Positions 34,591-45,216 of a DNA stretch of 64,000 bases are shown piece by piece. Each line of letters starts with the position of its first letter. Position 1 is the first letter of the stretch. The stretch spans positions 101,851,496 through 101,915,495 of the forward strand of contig OZ020598.1 in the NCBI GenBank assembly GCA_963971535.1, in the 5' to 3' direction. The notes under the pieces were generated by a model. That model made no database searches. It was not told the DNA's origin and saw only the letters and a list, made by a program, of their open reading frames with translations. This DNA comes from Notolepis coatsorum. Its lineage: Eukaryota; Chordata; Actinopteri; Aulopiformes; Paralepididae. The position numbers and the translations under genes were made by a program.

Positions 34591-35069
34591 TAAGGTAAAT
34601 CACAGTGTTTCACATTAGGACCTAGTATCCCAATAGGTTCTCTGTTTAGTTTCATTCAAGTTTCAAGTTTCAGTACAAAGATAGTTTAAAATGATTCGGT
34701 TTAGAAATAAACTAAGAATTATAAAATGGAACAGACATATGTGATGGATACACAACCCCACTAAGGTGGTGGGGGGGGTTGCTGCATTGTCATTGACATG
34801 TAAATAGGTGAGCCAGGGAGGGAGAGAGCGAGAGAGAAAGTGTCAACAGTAGTCATTATGTGTCGCCATCAAGTGGTCATTATGTGTCAGTACATGATCT
34901 CCCATTCTAAAGACAGTAGGGGTCATCTGACCCCTTCCCAGCGGGAATCGGTGACATTTTGTCCATGGCTGTGCTAGGTGAAGGGTTAACGGACGAATGT
35001 AGTCAATGGAATTGAGTTAATAGCCCTCACAAGTATAGTACCGTAATAAAAACTTGTGTGTGTGTGTGG

Positions 35070-35113
<44 letters not shown>

Positions 35114-35297
35114 TATGAGAGAAAAAGACAGAAAGAGAGAGAGAGAGAGAGAGATATGTTAACATCTCATACTGCAGTGGCGGTGGGCGGATAGGGGTTG
35201 GGGGGCGGTTTGTTGGGGGGGCGGGCGGGTGTGGGCGGGGGTGGATATCGTCCCATGTCCACGCGGGGCTCGAACCGCCGACGTCTCTCCTCCCCTG
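34591..35297. other. 3' flank of the ABCG4-like gene, copy A; microsatellites
   Basis: Holds a GT tract (35056-35109), a GA tract (35130-35153) and a G-rich stretch (35190-35245) before the stop codon. On the minus strand this would be the 3' UTR. No AATAAA lies close behind the stop and no poly-A tract marks a retrocopy end. Confidence 0.5.
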
Positions 35298-37226
35298 TCA
35301 GCGCTCCAACTTGACCTTGCAGCGCAGCACCAGGTATGTGGCCAGGCGCAGCACCAGGAAGAAGATGCCGAGCGCGATGAAGTCCACGTACAGCTTGGCG
35401 TCCTCCACATCCAGCATGTGCAGCACCTCCCCCGGGTTCTGGAACTTACACGGCGGCGTGGGGCAATGCAGCTCGGTGCGGTTATCGTAGATGGACAGGA
35501 TCAGCCCCTCGAAGCCGTACCTCACGTAGGAGGTGTAGGAGCTCCACTGCAGGTATTTGGGAATGGTGTCGAAGTTGATGAAGAAGCCGGAGAACAGCAA
35601 CACTGGGATGGCCGTGATCGGACCCACGAATGTCGCCACCTCCAGCGAGGGGGACGCGGCCCCTATGAGCAGACCCAGGGACTGGGCTACCAGGGCGGTG
35701 GAAGTGCAGAGAGCCATGAAGAGCAGGAAGCGATGTGTTTCGGGAGGCTGGTCTGTCATCCAGTACACTATACTGCAGTACATGATGGGACATAAGACCT
35801 GGAATGGTATGTCGGCCATGGTCTTGGCCAGGTAGTAGGCATTCACGCTGTACCAGTAGTTCAGATGTTCCCTCAGGAACACAGACATCTCCAGCGGAAA
35901 GGTGAGGACGGTGGGCATCAGGGCGGCGAACATGAGGAACATCATTGAGAAGAAGAGGAAGCCCGTGTTGTTGAAGACCTTGCTGGCGTCGTTGCCGATG
36001 TTCAGATACAGCAAGCCAATCAGGACCCCGATGCACAGGTGGGACATCGCCCTGAAGTGAGTCAACACCATGTCCCTGCGTATAGTAATGAAGGTCCTTT
36101 TGAAGAGGATGCAGAACTGTTTGAAGGTACTCGTGGCAAAGGTGTGTGTCTCAATGGTGCCCTCAATGGTGTCGCTGTGACACTGGGAGTGACAGGAGTC
36201 GCTTTTGTCGCTGGAGTTCTTCTTGTCCCCTTCTGAGCACAGACCGCCCTGGATGGCCTTGAACAGCACCGGGTTCATGTCCCCGTACTCCCCTGACGCC
36301 ACCTCCATGATGAAGTCAGCAGGGTTGTGATAGGTGGGACAGTGAAGGCCCAGGTTCTTCAGGTAGGGTATGAGGTAAGGGACTGTACCCTTGTATATAC
36401 ACTGGCCCTGACTGAGGATGTAGAGCTTGTCAAACATCTCGAAGAGCTTGGCGCTGGGCTGGTGGATGGTGCAGATGATTGTCCTTCCTCCCAGAGCCAG
36501 AGACTTCATGAGAGACACCACCTGGAAGCAGGACGCACTGTCCAGACCACTGGTGGGCTCATCGAAGAACATGACAGGGGGGTTGTTGACCAGCTCCAGG
36601 GCGATGGCCAGTCTCTTACACTGCCCTCCTGACAGGGAGATGGTCCTGGTCTGGGCACACTCCTGAAGACCCAGAGCGATCAGGATCTCATCCACGAGTT
36701 CCATCTTCACCTTTATGCTCTCGTTTATCTTCAGATTAGCTGAGACCATCATGGCCTCCCGCGTGGTCAGGTGAGGCAGCAGCATGTCGTCCTGCATGAT
36801 GTAGCAGGACATCTTCCTGAAGTTCCTCAGGTTGCGCACCTGTCCGTTCACCAGGATCTGACCCTTCATCCCCGTCTCCCTGTATCCAGCCAGGATGTTC
36901 ATCAGGGTGGACTTCCCAGCTCCAGAGGGCCCCATGATGCCAACCAGCTCCCCGTTGTTGAATCTCCCCGAGACACACTTGAGCAGCTCTTTGTAGCCTC
37001 TTCTCCGCCAGCAGGGGCCCTGGCGGATGGTGTAGGAGAGTTCGGTGAACTCCAGGTCCACGCCGGAGCGGTGGGGCAGGTGGGAGAAGCGCTGGGCCTC
37101 CGTGATGTGGTTCTCCACCTTCTTGAGGTGTGTGAGCAGGGGCTCCTGGGTGGAGTTGGGGGTCTCTTCCATGGGGATGGTCACGGAGGCGACCGGCCCC
37201 GGCGGCTCCAGAGAACTCTCAGCCAT
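35298..37226 (-). CDS. abcg4: ABCG4-like half-transporter, single exon, copy A
   Basis: 642 codons without interruption, close to the family's usual 646. Domains: cytosolic ATP-binding half with Walker [10 protein letters not shown] (99-107), Q-loop Q145, signature LSGGQ (198-202), Walker B VMFFDE (218-223) and H-loop H255; a linker (325-365); then six predicted membrane segments (about 393-637) with [15 protein letters not shown] and the family end [11 protein letters not shown]. The N terminus ([10 protein letters not shown], then [17 protein letters not shown]) and HTFATST place it with ABCG4 rather than ABCG1. ABCG1/G4 act as dimers in sterol efflux. The ATG at 37226 has G at -3 and +4; the frame stays open 66 bp further upstream without another ATG. 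The residue after LSGGQ is Cys where Arg is usual. Vertebrate ABCG4 has many introns; none is here, so I infer a retrocopy. Confidence 0.93.
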   Translation of the reverse strand: MAESSLEPPGPVASVTIPMEETPNSTQEPLLTHLKKVENHITEAQRFSHLPHRSGVDLEFTELSYTIRQGPCWRRRGYKELLKCVSGRFNNGELVGIMGPSGAGKSTLMNILAGYRETGMKGQILVNGQVRNLRNFRKMSCYIMQDDMLLPHLTTREAMMVSANLKINESIKVKMELVDEILIALGLQECAQTRTISLSGGQCKRLAIALELVNNPPVMFFDEPTSGLDSASCFQVVSLMKSLALGGRTIICTIHQPSAKLFEMFDKLYILSQGQCIYKGTVPYLIPYLKNLGLHCPTYHNPADFIMEVASGEYGDMNPVLFKAIQGGLCSEGDKKNSSDKSDSCHSQCHSDTIEGTIETHTFATSTFKQFCILFKRTFITIRRDMVLTHFRAMSHLCIGVLIGLLYLNIGNDASKVFNNTGFLFFSMMFLMFAALMPTVLTFPLEMSVFLREHLNYWYSVNAYYLAKTMADIPFQVLCPIMYCSIVYWMTDQPPETHRFLLFMALCTSTALVAQSLGLLIGAASPSLEVATFVGPITAIPVLLFSGFFINFDTIPKYLQWSSYTSYVRYGFEGLILSIYDNRTELHCPTPPCKFQNPGEVLHMLDVEDAKLYVDFIALGIFFLVLRLATYLVLRCKVKLER

Positions 37227-37399
37227 GTCGGCAGATGCTTTCCACAGCAAAACGGTAGGCAAGGCACCTTGGTTGAGAAATGCAGGCTTCAATCTATGTT
37301 GTTTAGTCTATCTGTTCAGTACTGTTCAGTACTGTTTCACGATGCACAGTCCCATCCAGTCTGGTCGAAGATGCAACTGACACAGAGAGAGAATCGTGG

Positions 37400-37409
37400 C
37401 TATATATAG
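37400..37409 (-). promoter_or_regulatory. TATA box of the ABCG4-like gene, copy A
   Basis: CTATATATAG lies about 180 bp upstream of the ATG and 11 bp from the first heat-shock-type site. Transcription would start near 37375 and leave a 5' UTR of about 150 nt. Inferred from sequence only. Confidence 0.6.
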
Positions 37410-37420
37410 AGACCCAAATG

Positions 37421-37935
37421 TTCTAGAAGGTTCGGTTATGACATCATGCATACTGTAACATCACAAATGTTCTAGAATGTTCTATTATGACAGCATACTG
37501 TAACATCACAAATGTTCTAGAATGTTCTATTATGACATCATGAATGGTCTATTATGACATCATACTGTGACATCACAAATGTTCTAGAATGTTCTATTAT
37601 GACAGCATACTGTAACATCACAAATGTTCTAGAATGTTCTATTATGACATCATACTGTGACATCACAAATGTTCTAGAATGTTTGATTATGACATCATAC
37701 TGTGACATCACAAATGTTCTAGAATGTTATATTATGACATCATGAATGATCATACTGTGACATCACAAATGTTCTAGAATGTTCTATTATGACATCATAC
37801 TGTGACATCACAAATGTTCTAGAATGTTCTATAATGACATCATACTGTGACATCACAAATGTTCTAGAATGTTTGATTATGACATCATACTGTGACATCA
37901 CAAATGTTCTAGAATGTTCTATTATGACATCATAC
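37421..37935 (-). promoter_or_regulatory. 45-bp tandem array of heat-shock-element-like sites, copy A, 11 units
   Basis: Each unit carries TTCTAGAATGTTC, i.e. TTC-nn-GAA-nn-TTC, the three-pentamer consensus for heat shock factor; eight of eleven units are complete and three end TTT or TTA. Each unit also has TGACATCAT (a cAMP/ATF-type site in which the central CpG would have decayed) and often a TGTGACATCACA block. It lies directly upstream of the ABCG4-like TATA box. Confidence 0.85.
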
Positions 37936-37946
37936 TGAAACCGAAA

Positions 37947-37955
37947 TATATATAG
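37947..37955 (+). promoter_or_regulatory. Second TATA-like site, far end of the array, copy A
   Basis: TATATATAG in GAAATATATATAGCTTTGGC. It faces away from the ABCG4-like gene when read on the plus strand. The same block is at 34186-34194, 54862-54870 and 58796-58804. No plus-strand gene follows it in this copy; a LINE is inserted 12 bp later. Confidence 0.45.
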
Positions 37956-37967
37956 CTTTGGCTCTTA

Positions 37968-38951
37968 TATGCTCTGACTCGGCTGCTGCACTGATGGCTC
38001 TGAGTGCAGGTGGGTCTAAAGCTCGCCCTGATCTCATTCAGGAAATAATGTTGGTTTTATATAGGATTGCGAAGGCAGGCTGGTCAGTGGAGTTTTGTTG
38101 GGTCCCGGGACACGCTGGGATTGCGGGGAATGAGATGGCTGACTCCCTTGCCAAACAGAGCCTGGGAAGGGAGGAAGAGATAGGTATTTCAATGGGAAGA
38201 GTAGAACTCAGAGATAAGATAAAGAAAGGAGTTGAGGCTGAGTGGCAGGATGAGTGGGAAAGGGGGACCAAGGGAAGGCACTATTTCTCTCTGCAGCCTC
38301 GGGTCAAGATCAAGGTGGAGGGATATGGGTCAAGGAGTGATAGGGTGAAGATGTGTAGACTGAGGCTGGGGCACTGTGGGTTGAACAGTAGCTTGTTCAT
38401 TGTGGGCAAACATCCAGATGGGGTGTGTGAATGTGGAGAGACTGAAACTGTCGGGCATGTCTTCCTAGAATGTGAAAGGTATAGCAAAGAGAGGGAAATC
38501 TTTTATAAAAGTCTGGTAGAGCTGGGAGTATCTTCCTTCTCTCCTAAATCATTCTTTGGCATGGATAATGAGAACCACCAGTTGATCACAGAGGCAGTGC
38601 TGACATTTCTGCATGCTTCAGAGTTGTACCAGAGGATATAGCGTTAGTGTATGTATTAGTATTGGACAGGCAAGAGGAGCAGAGAAGAAGGAGAAAGTGT
38701 GAGTTGAAGAGGCCTAAAGATGGAACACCACTAGTGTAGTATAAGAAATCCCGCGGAGGGGGGCTCAGACAGGAAGTAGCAGCAGTAGCTGCACTCCAAT
38801 GGACAATGTAGGTGATGACGGGGTCCAGTAGAAGAAGAAAAAGAAGGAGAAGAAGGAGAAGAAGAAGAGCCCATAAAAAGAATTGCGGAGGGCAGTAATA
38901 CGCCTCGATGCGTCTACTCTGCCGGAAATTCAAATAAGAAGAAGAAGAAGA
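37968..38951 (+). mobile_element. Nimb/I-clade-like LINE 3' fragment with RNase H
   Basis: The frame to 38641 holds an RNase H domain (ALICSDSAAALMALSAGG, then FCWVPGHAGIAGNEMADSLA) followed by a Cys/His-type ending (CRLRLGHCGLN, CECGETETVGHVFLECERY). The 3' UTR ends GGAAATTCAAATAAGAAG with a (GAA)n tail. An RNase H after the reverse transcriptase is typical of I/Nimb LINEs. It interrupts the promoter-like module of copy A between GGCTCTTA and ATTAATCATAAC; copy B is uninterrupted at that point. Confidence 0.85.
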
Positions 38952-38982
38952 TTAATCATAACATTCCCATAAATCATATCCG

Positions 38983-39136
38983 GCGGGGTTTGTTGAACGG
39001 TGTTCCCATCTGGGTTGGCGTCGGGTAGTGGGGCTATGGGTCCAGCCGACATGGTAAACATGTTGCGTGTCTGTGCACAGGCAATTGTTGTCTTGGGTTC
39101 CACATTGCCTGGCGTTAGGCTGCAGTAGTATAAGGG
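38983..39136. other. Unassigned sequence between copy A and the DIRS element
   Basis: Begins exactly where similarity to the duplication unit ends. No coding domain or repeat recognised. Confidence 0.4.
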
Positions 39137-39211
39137 CAGGGCCGCTTGGGAGAAATGTGAGGCCCTGTGCGTTTTTAGACGCGAGGGCCCCCATCTCCTG
39201 GGGCGGCCCTG
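39137..39211. mobile_element. Tiny hairpin element with CAGGGCCGC/GCGGCCCTG ends
   Basis: 75 bp with a 9-bp perfect terminal inverted repeat. Flanking octamers TATAAGGG and TGTAGGGG match at six of eight positions. This may be a miniature hAT element; the call is tentative. Confidence 0.4.
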
Positions 39212-41089
39212 TGTAGGGGGCTATTGTTTCATTTTGTCACTCTGCTATGAGAAGGTCTGTCTTGCTACAGCTTTCTCTCCTCTCAAACCATTCATACTGA
39301 CGGTCAATCGGTATACTGGGGGAGTAGTGTGGGGGGGGGGCTTTGTTTACCTTTTTTGGTAAATGGGCTAAACTAGGGCTGGTGTTCTGTTGTGAATATT
39401 TTGAATGAAGACGGGTCTGGTCCGTCTCCCCTTAAAATTTGTGTGTATGGGTTTGCTCATTCTACAGTTTTTGTGGTTTAGCTCTTTTATTCATTTAACC
39501 TTTTCATGGTCCACACCACAGTGGAGGGTGCTGTTTGCAATCACCACTGGTGCTCCATGTTAACGTCAGTCCTTTGTTTTTGATATATTGAAACAATGCC
39601 CCGCCCGGCCGACACCATGGGTCGGCCTGGCGAGTGGCTGGTGGGCTGTTAAGGCTTGTACCGCCACGGTATGGAATTGGCAACGATTAGAACTGTGTTC
39701 GAATTGGTGTTTTTTCTATTACAGAAATGGTGTCTGGTGGAGGGGCCTTGAGGGCCGGCCGACGTCGACACATCGCGCACGGTGTTGGTAAACCACTCCG
39801 TCGAGGATGTTGACGTTATTAGCTTTGACCCAGCCGCAAGCTATAACCGCTCAGGGTTCCCCTCTCCGCAGGGGATTTTGGTCTTCTGCTGGAGCGCGGG
39901 CGGTATTGTCCTAGGCCCTACACCGCCTCACACCGCGCAGCCAGAAGAAGAGAGAGCACGGCCTCGTCAGCGGCGATGACGGGGCCCTCGACAGGCGGCC
40001 ATGTTTCCCCCGCCAGTGGTGCCCTGGTTGGAGAATCGACAGGGTATCGCGAGGCCGACAGTCTTGGCGGCCGAGGGATCGGCCATTTTGGGTGATTTCG
40101 GTGTTGGTAAACCACTCCGTCGTCATTTTGCCGCGAGCAGCCCGCTCCCCGTTCAATCCTCTCTCTGGTATCCCCAGAAGCGGGGCTCTGAGCGTTCTCC
40201 TTTGGCTGCGGGCCGCGAACCTTCATTGAAGCGTATGCGGCCCCATTCTTCGCTTCTCATGGAGACAGGGGCTGACACCCAGTTGATGGCTGAGCCTGGG
40301 TCTGTCCGTGAGAATGTTGTGCTGTCAAGCGGCTCCCACACCTTGAACTGTGTTGGTTGAGCCTGGTGTTACGTCTGTCAACTTAAGTGTTGTCAGCAGG
40401 GGGGCTCGAAACCTTTTGAGGCACACAGTGCGGGCTTCCCCGGCCTCGCCTTCGCCAGGCCAGGTATCATGTTGGTGCTCCCACTCCTGGAATATTGGCA
40501 AGTGGTCGCAGCTCACATGGTTTGGGGTGGTAGTGATATCACTGCAGGGCTACGGTGTGTAGGAACCCATGGGGGCCTTACACCTTGCATGTCCGGCTGC
40601 AGAACGACTCCTTCAGCATGTTCTGGAGGGGTGTTCAGTGGGGGGGCTTTTTTGATCGGAAGCCCCCCGTATCAGACAGGCCCTTTTTCTGTCGGGGTTC
40701 CCCCTTGGGTGCGATTGCCTCGTGGGTGGTGTCAGGGTCAGGTGTTCCGACACGGAACGCGCTCCTCGCACGATTCCAGGGTTGTCTTCGCACAGCGGGG
40801 GGGACCGGGCCAACTATCTACAGTTCCTGGCGGACCTGCGCCACGTGACGGCGGGTGCGTTGGGAGTGTCGTCACATATGACTACGGCAGTACCATATGT
40901 CGAGGTAGATGGAGAGAATGGTGAGGCGGGGACTTGTGTTTACACAACCCCACCCGTTTTCAGGTTTGGTACAGACCCTGTTGTCGGGGTCTTTAGCAGG
41001 GACAGCTCTGGTCGACGAGATCCAATCTCTGTGGACGAAGCAAGCCATCGTCGTGGCGTTCTCCTCCCGGTGTTCTCTGCCCGAGAAGT

Positions 41090-41420
41090 CGGGAGGGAGG
41101 GGTGTAAGACCCAGGCTGGACCTGTCCCATGGGAAGGTTCAGCATTTTTTGGATCGTCTCCTACCTGTTGAACACTGTCAGGTGGGGGTCTGGTTCTCCT
41201 CCATAGACCTGTAGGATGCGTATGCGCATCCCCGATCTTCCATCCTAGGGCTTACCTACGCTTCCTTTGCAGGGTTAGCGTATGAGTACCAGAGGCTGCC
41301 GTTCGGTTTTCTCTGGCTCCCCGCATCTTCACCAAGTGCGTGGAGGCCGCACTGGGGCCTCTGCGTCATCCGGGGTTACGGAGTGTTCTGCCCTGATGAC
41401 GTTCTGGTCCTTCGCGGTCA
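41090..41420 (+). pseudogene. DIRS reverse transcriptase relic
   Basis: Family blocks visible: VRPRLDLSHGKVQHFLDRLL, WFSSIDL followed by a TAG and DAYAH (motif A, broken by the stop at about 41212), then YEYQRLPFGF and IFTKCVEAALGPLR in other frames. The polymerase copies the element RNA in active members; this one cannot. Confidence 0.82.
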
Positions 41421-41559
41421 AGGTGGATCGTCAGGTCTCGTACCAGGCAGGTCTCTACCAGCCTGGGGTTGCTGTACACTGGATGTAGAGTATTCCTCTT
41501 CCCAGTCAACGGTTGGAGGGCTATGGGCATCCATCTCGGAGCGTGTTGTCAACACGCTC

Positions 41560-41935
41560 GGGAGGTTCCGTCCTAGGACGGTTACGGCGCTGTCTCACGT
41601 CGCGTTTTCACCGACGCCTCCCTCGCTGGTGATGCGTCGGGCCAACGCAGTAGGGGGCAGCTGGCAAACCATGCTGCCCGGTCTGCGCTACGTTCAATGT
41701 GTTGGTGTTGAAAGCGGTCCTTCTGGTCCACAAATGGTGTTGATCAGGACGGACGATACGACGTCAGTGTCGTGTATCGACAGACAGGGAGGAGTACGCT
41801 CCCCCTGTCTGCACCAGGCGGCGGGCGGCTGGCTATGGGCGTCCTCCATCTGCGCGGCCTAAGGGCTCCCCACATCCCCGGCAGGGAGAATGTGGGTGCA
41901 GGTGTACTGTCGCGGGGCGGCCCTCATCCTGACGG
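41560..41935 (+). pseudogene. DIRS RNase H relic
   Basis: VFTDASLAG (catalytic Asp block, near 41608) and IRTDDTTSVSCIDRQGGVRS (near 41750) are the DIRS RNase H motifs. A TAA stop follows near 41860 and frames shift around it. Confidence 0.75.
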
Positions 41936-42129
41936 GTGAGGATTGCGTCTGGACATGGCCAGGCAGGTCTGGGACCGATGCCGTGCCGCCAGGGATTCTT
42001 CCCCATACATCTGTTAGGTCAGTTGTTGGGACGGGTACGTTGAGGGGCGCAGGTTCTTGATCCTGATGGTGTTACCATCTGGACTGCACATGCTCCCTCC
42101 ACTGTCGCGCTTACGCGGGCAGATGACGT

Positions 42130-43090
42130 ATGTTCCAAGTGTGGTGTAAGGCAAGGGGCCTGGACTCAGTCTCCTGCCCCCTGGTTGCTGTCCTTAGTTA
42201 CCTCCAGTCTCTCCTTGATAGACTGTCGGCTTCGACGGTGAGGGTATATGCAGCAGCTATATCCTCCTATCATGAGGGGTTTGAGGGGATGTCTTGTTCA
42301 GCCACCCTCTTGTGAAGCGTTTCCTGCTTGGCGCTCGACGCGTTAAGCCGGTGCAACGCTCCTTGGCTCCGACTTGGGATCTTCAATTGGTCCTCGGTCG
42401 GTTGTCCTTGGCCCCGTTTGAGCCGCTCGAGCGGGCGCCGTTGGGACAGCTGTCCTTCAGGACCGCGTTCCTTCTGGCTGTCACTTCCGCTAAACGCGTA
42501 GGTGAGCTCTGTGCTCTCTCGGTACATCCAGTACATCCAGAGTGCCTGTCTTTTCGGACCGATTGCGGTGTCACTCTGCGACCTAATCCTGCTTTCGTGC
42601 CTGAGAATATCCGGAGTTCCTTCCGCTCCCGGGATATTGTGGTTCAGGCGTTTCGTCCTCCTCCTCACACTGGTGAGTTAGATGCGGGCCTTCACCTGTC
42701 ATGTCCAGTCCGTGCTTGGGGATTTACCTCAGCCGTACTCAGGATTTCAGGGTTACCGACCAGCTTTTTGTCTGTTACGGTGGGGCTCGTGCTGGTAAGG
42801 CACTGTCGGAGCAGCGCCTGTCCCATTGGTTGTGCGAGGGTGTTACCCTCTGCTACACGCTGGCTGGGCAGGATCCCCCTGGGGGCGTCAGGGCGCACTC
42901 CACTCGTGGGGTGGCTGCCTCTGCCGCTCTCCTGGGTGGGGCCTCGGTGGAGGCCATCTGTGCTGCAGCTTCATGGTCCTCCCCGGGCTCCTTTGTAAGG
43001 TTTTTCCTCATGGACATGACCGGGGGTTCTGTCTCCCAGGCGGTTCTGGGGTCTGTGGCCTTTCCTGCTTCCCGTCCTTTGGTCGGGTAG
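42130..43090 (+). pseudogene. DIRS tyrosine recombinase relic
   Basis: The N-terminal part has STVRVYAAAISSYHEGF. The catalytic part has FLLAVTSAKRVGELCALSV (first Arg), PLGGVRAHSTRG-like sequence (read GVRAHSTRGVAASAALLGG, His-x-x-Arg) and EAICAAASWSSPGSFVRFF. In related elements the last block usually reads RFY; here it is RFF, so the presumed nucleophile Tyr seems lost. At least one frameshift (near 42300) and one near 42735 break the frame. Confidence 0.85.
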
Positions 43091-43359
43091 CAGGAGTGTA
43101 TGGGTATGGGCCGCAGTGTGTTGAGTCACACGTGGTTCCGCCTGTACGGTGTGTTCAAGGGGTTCTGGCTCCCTCTTGTTCGCATTCAGGTGGAGTTGAC
43201 TGCGCCCCCCCTTCGTTAGGAAGGATGGGGTGACAGGGCTCCCCGCACCCCTTGATGTGGGCTTACGGGTCCTCAGGGGGTACATCTGTCGGGTCTCGCG
43301 CCCGCTCTTCCCCATTATCTCGTAAGGCTCAGAGCGGGACGCGATGCTATACGATATAT

Positions 43360-43417
43360 AACGATAGGTTATGTAGATAACCTAGTTATATTAGTATAGG
43401 CTAAGCGTCCCGCTCTG
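43360..43417 (+). repeat. Left arm of the DIRS 58-bp inverted repeat
   Basis: Starts AACGATAGGTTATG and ends GTCCCGCTCTG. It is the exact reverse complement of 43614-43671. A direct repeat ATCTCGTAAGGCTCAGAGCG also occurs at 43317 and 43601. Together they form the DIRS-type terminal and internal complementary regions. Confidence 0.9.
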
Positions 43418-43613
43418 CGCGCCCTGAGTTCCCTCTTGAGGGATCTTTTCCTGGGACGGGTTTTGGCGAGGAAGGGTGTTTCATGACCAGGGTCATGGTT
43501 ATATGGGCGGTGGCCACCATAAGGGGCGGGGCCCCATACAGGTGGGGTGCATGTGTTTTTGTTCGTGGGAGATACATTAGGTATCACAGGAGATATGAGT
43601 ATCTCGTAAGGCT

Positions 43614-43671
43614 CAGAGCGGGACGCTTAGCCTATACTAATATAACTAGGTTATCTACATAACCTATCGTT
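43614..43671 (-). repeat. Right arm of the DIRS 58-bp inverted repeat, element terminus
   Basis: Exact reverse complement of 43360-43417. It ends ...CTATCGTT, where the last GTT is also the first three bases of duplication copy B (GTTTCCTATG), as expected for a recombinase-mediated junction with a few shared bases. Confidence 0.9.
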
Positions 43672-44165
43672 TCCTATGACTACTCATTTGAATTTCAAAT
43701 CAGCACACTGCCTATTGAGCCATAGACATACAGTTGGTCTGAAATCTTTGTTAGTCTATTGCTCATGCATGTTTTCCTGTCCCTTGACAACAGCAATGCA
43801 ATCTATAGCCTAATGAATAAATAAATACCAAACATTTATTTCATTACCTGGTTTATGAGAGGACAACAAATCCATTATTTGGGGTAATGGTCCATTACTT
43901 GGGGTAACGGTTTCTAAAGGGGTTAAATAATTGATTGATTGTGCGCCAACTTCAACTGGCATGCCGTCAGAAAGTATTCGCTGATCAGTGGAATCCATTG
44001 CTCATCAGGGCTGCCCCTCTCATAATATTGGTGTTTAACAGTCTTACTAATTATTGTTTACGTGAATTCATTGATCATATTGATTAGGCTAACTACAGTA
44101 GAGGACGAGGATTGTATGTTTTTTCCCAAGATAATTTGTGAGGGAAAGTGGCGCGGAAGAAAGAT

Positions 44166-44479
<314 letters not shown>

Positions 44480-44603
44480 AGTTTCCCACAGTTAACATTA
44501 TTGGGCGAACAAGAAAAAGATGAACATGTTCAGTCTATTGTAAAGACCCTGCTGTGTTACAGACGTGTCATTCATCCGTGGTTTAGTTTCAGGGACACCT
44601 GTA

Positions 44604-45216
44604 GTAGAGGAGGAGGGGAGGAGGAGGGGAGGAGGAGGGGAGGAGGAGAGGAGGAGGGGAGGAGGAGAGGAGGAGGGGAGGAGGGGAGAAACAGCCCAGT
44701 GCTGCGTGTAGAGGAGGGGGGAGGAGGGGGGAGTAACAGCCCAGTGCTGTGTGTAGAGGAGGGGGGAGTAACAGCCCAGTGCTGTGTGTAGAGGATGGGG
44801 GGGGAGGAGGGGGGGAGTAACAGCCCAGTGCTGTGTGTAGAGGAGGGGGGAGGAGGTGGGGGAGTAACAGCCCAGTGCTGCGTGTAGAGGATGGGGGAGG
44901 AGGTGGGGGAGTAACAGTCCAGTGCTGTGTGTAGAGGAGGGGGGGGAGGAGGGGGGGAGTAACAGCCCAGTGCTGCGTGTAGAGGAGGGGGGAGGAGGGG
45001 GAGGAGGGGGAGGAGTAACAGCCCAGTGCTGCCTGTAGAGGAGGGGGGAGGAGGGGGGGAGAAACAGCCCAGTGCTGCGTGTAGAGGAGGGGGGAGGAGG
45101 GGGGGAGAAACAGCCCAGTGCTGCGTGTAGAGGAGGGGGGAGGAGGGGGGGAGTAACAGCCCAGTGCTGCGTGTAGAGGAGGGGGGAGGAGGGGGGGAGA
45201 AACAGCCCAGTGCTGC
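44604..45216 (+). repeat. G-rich minisatellite, copy B
   Basis: Same units as 25871-26526, but about 45 bp shorter overall, with at least one unit fewer. Confidence 0.95.

Larger units (their letters stand above)
39212..43671 (+). mobile_element. DIRS-type tyrosine-recombinase retrotransposon, decayed
   Basis: The order on the plus strand is an unrecognisable 5' (gag-like) part, reverse transcriptase (about 41090-41420), RNase H (about 41560-41930), tyrosine recombinase (about 42130-43085) and a 3' terminal structure with inverted and direct repeats. A recombinase in place of an integrase, with inverted terminal structure, defines DIRS. The left end is uncertain and seems truncated. Coding parts need several frames and contain stops. 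Confidence 0.88.

Noticed and set aside
35229-35795. Plus-strand open frames opposite the ABCG4-like gene (also 36771-37409 and counterparts in copy B)
   Set aside because: Shadows of the strongly supported minus-strand gene; no domain of their own.
37227-37292. A longer ABCG4-like protein starting 66 bp upstream
   Set aside because: The frame is open there, but it has no ATG (the first possible codon is TTG). The ATG at 37226 has a good context and fits the family's N terminus.
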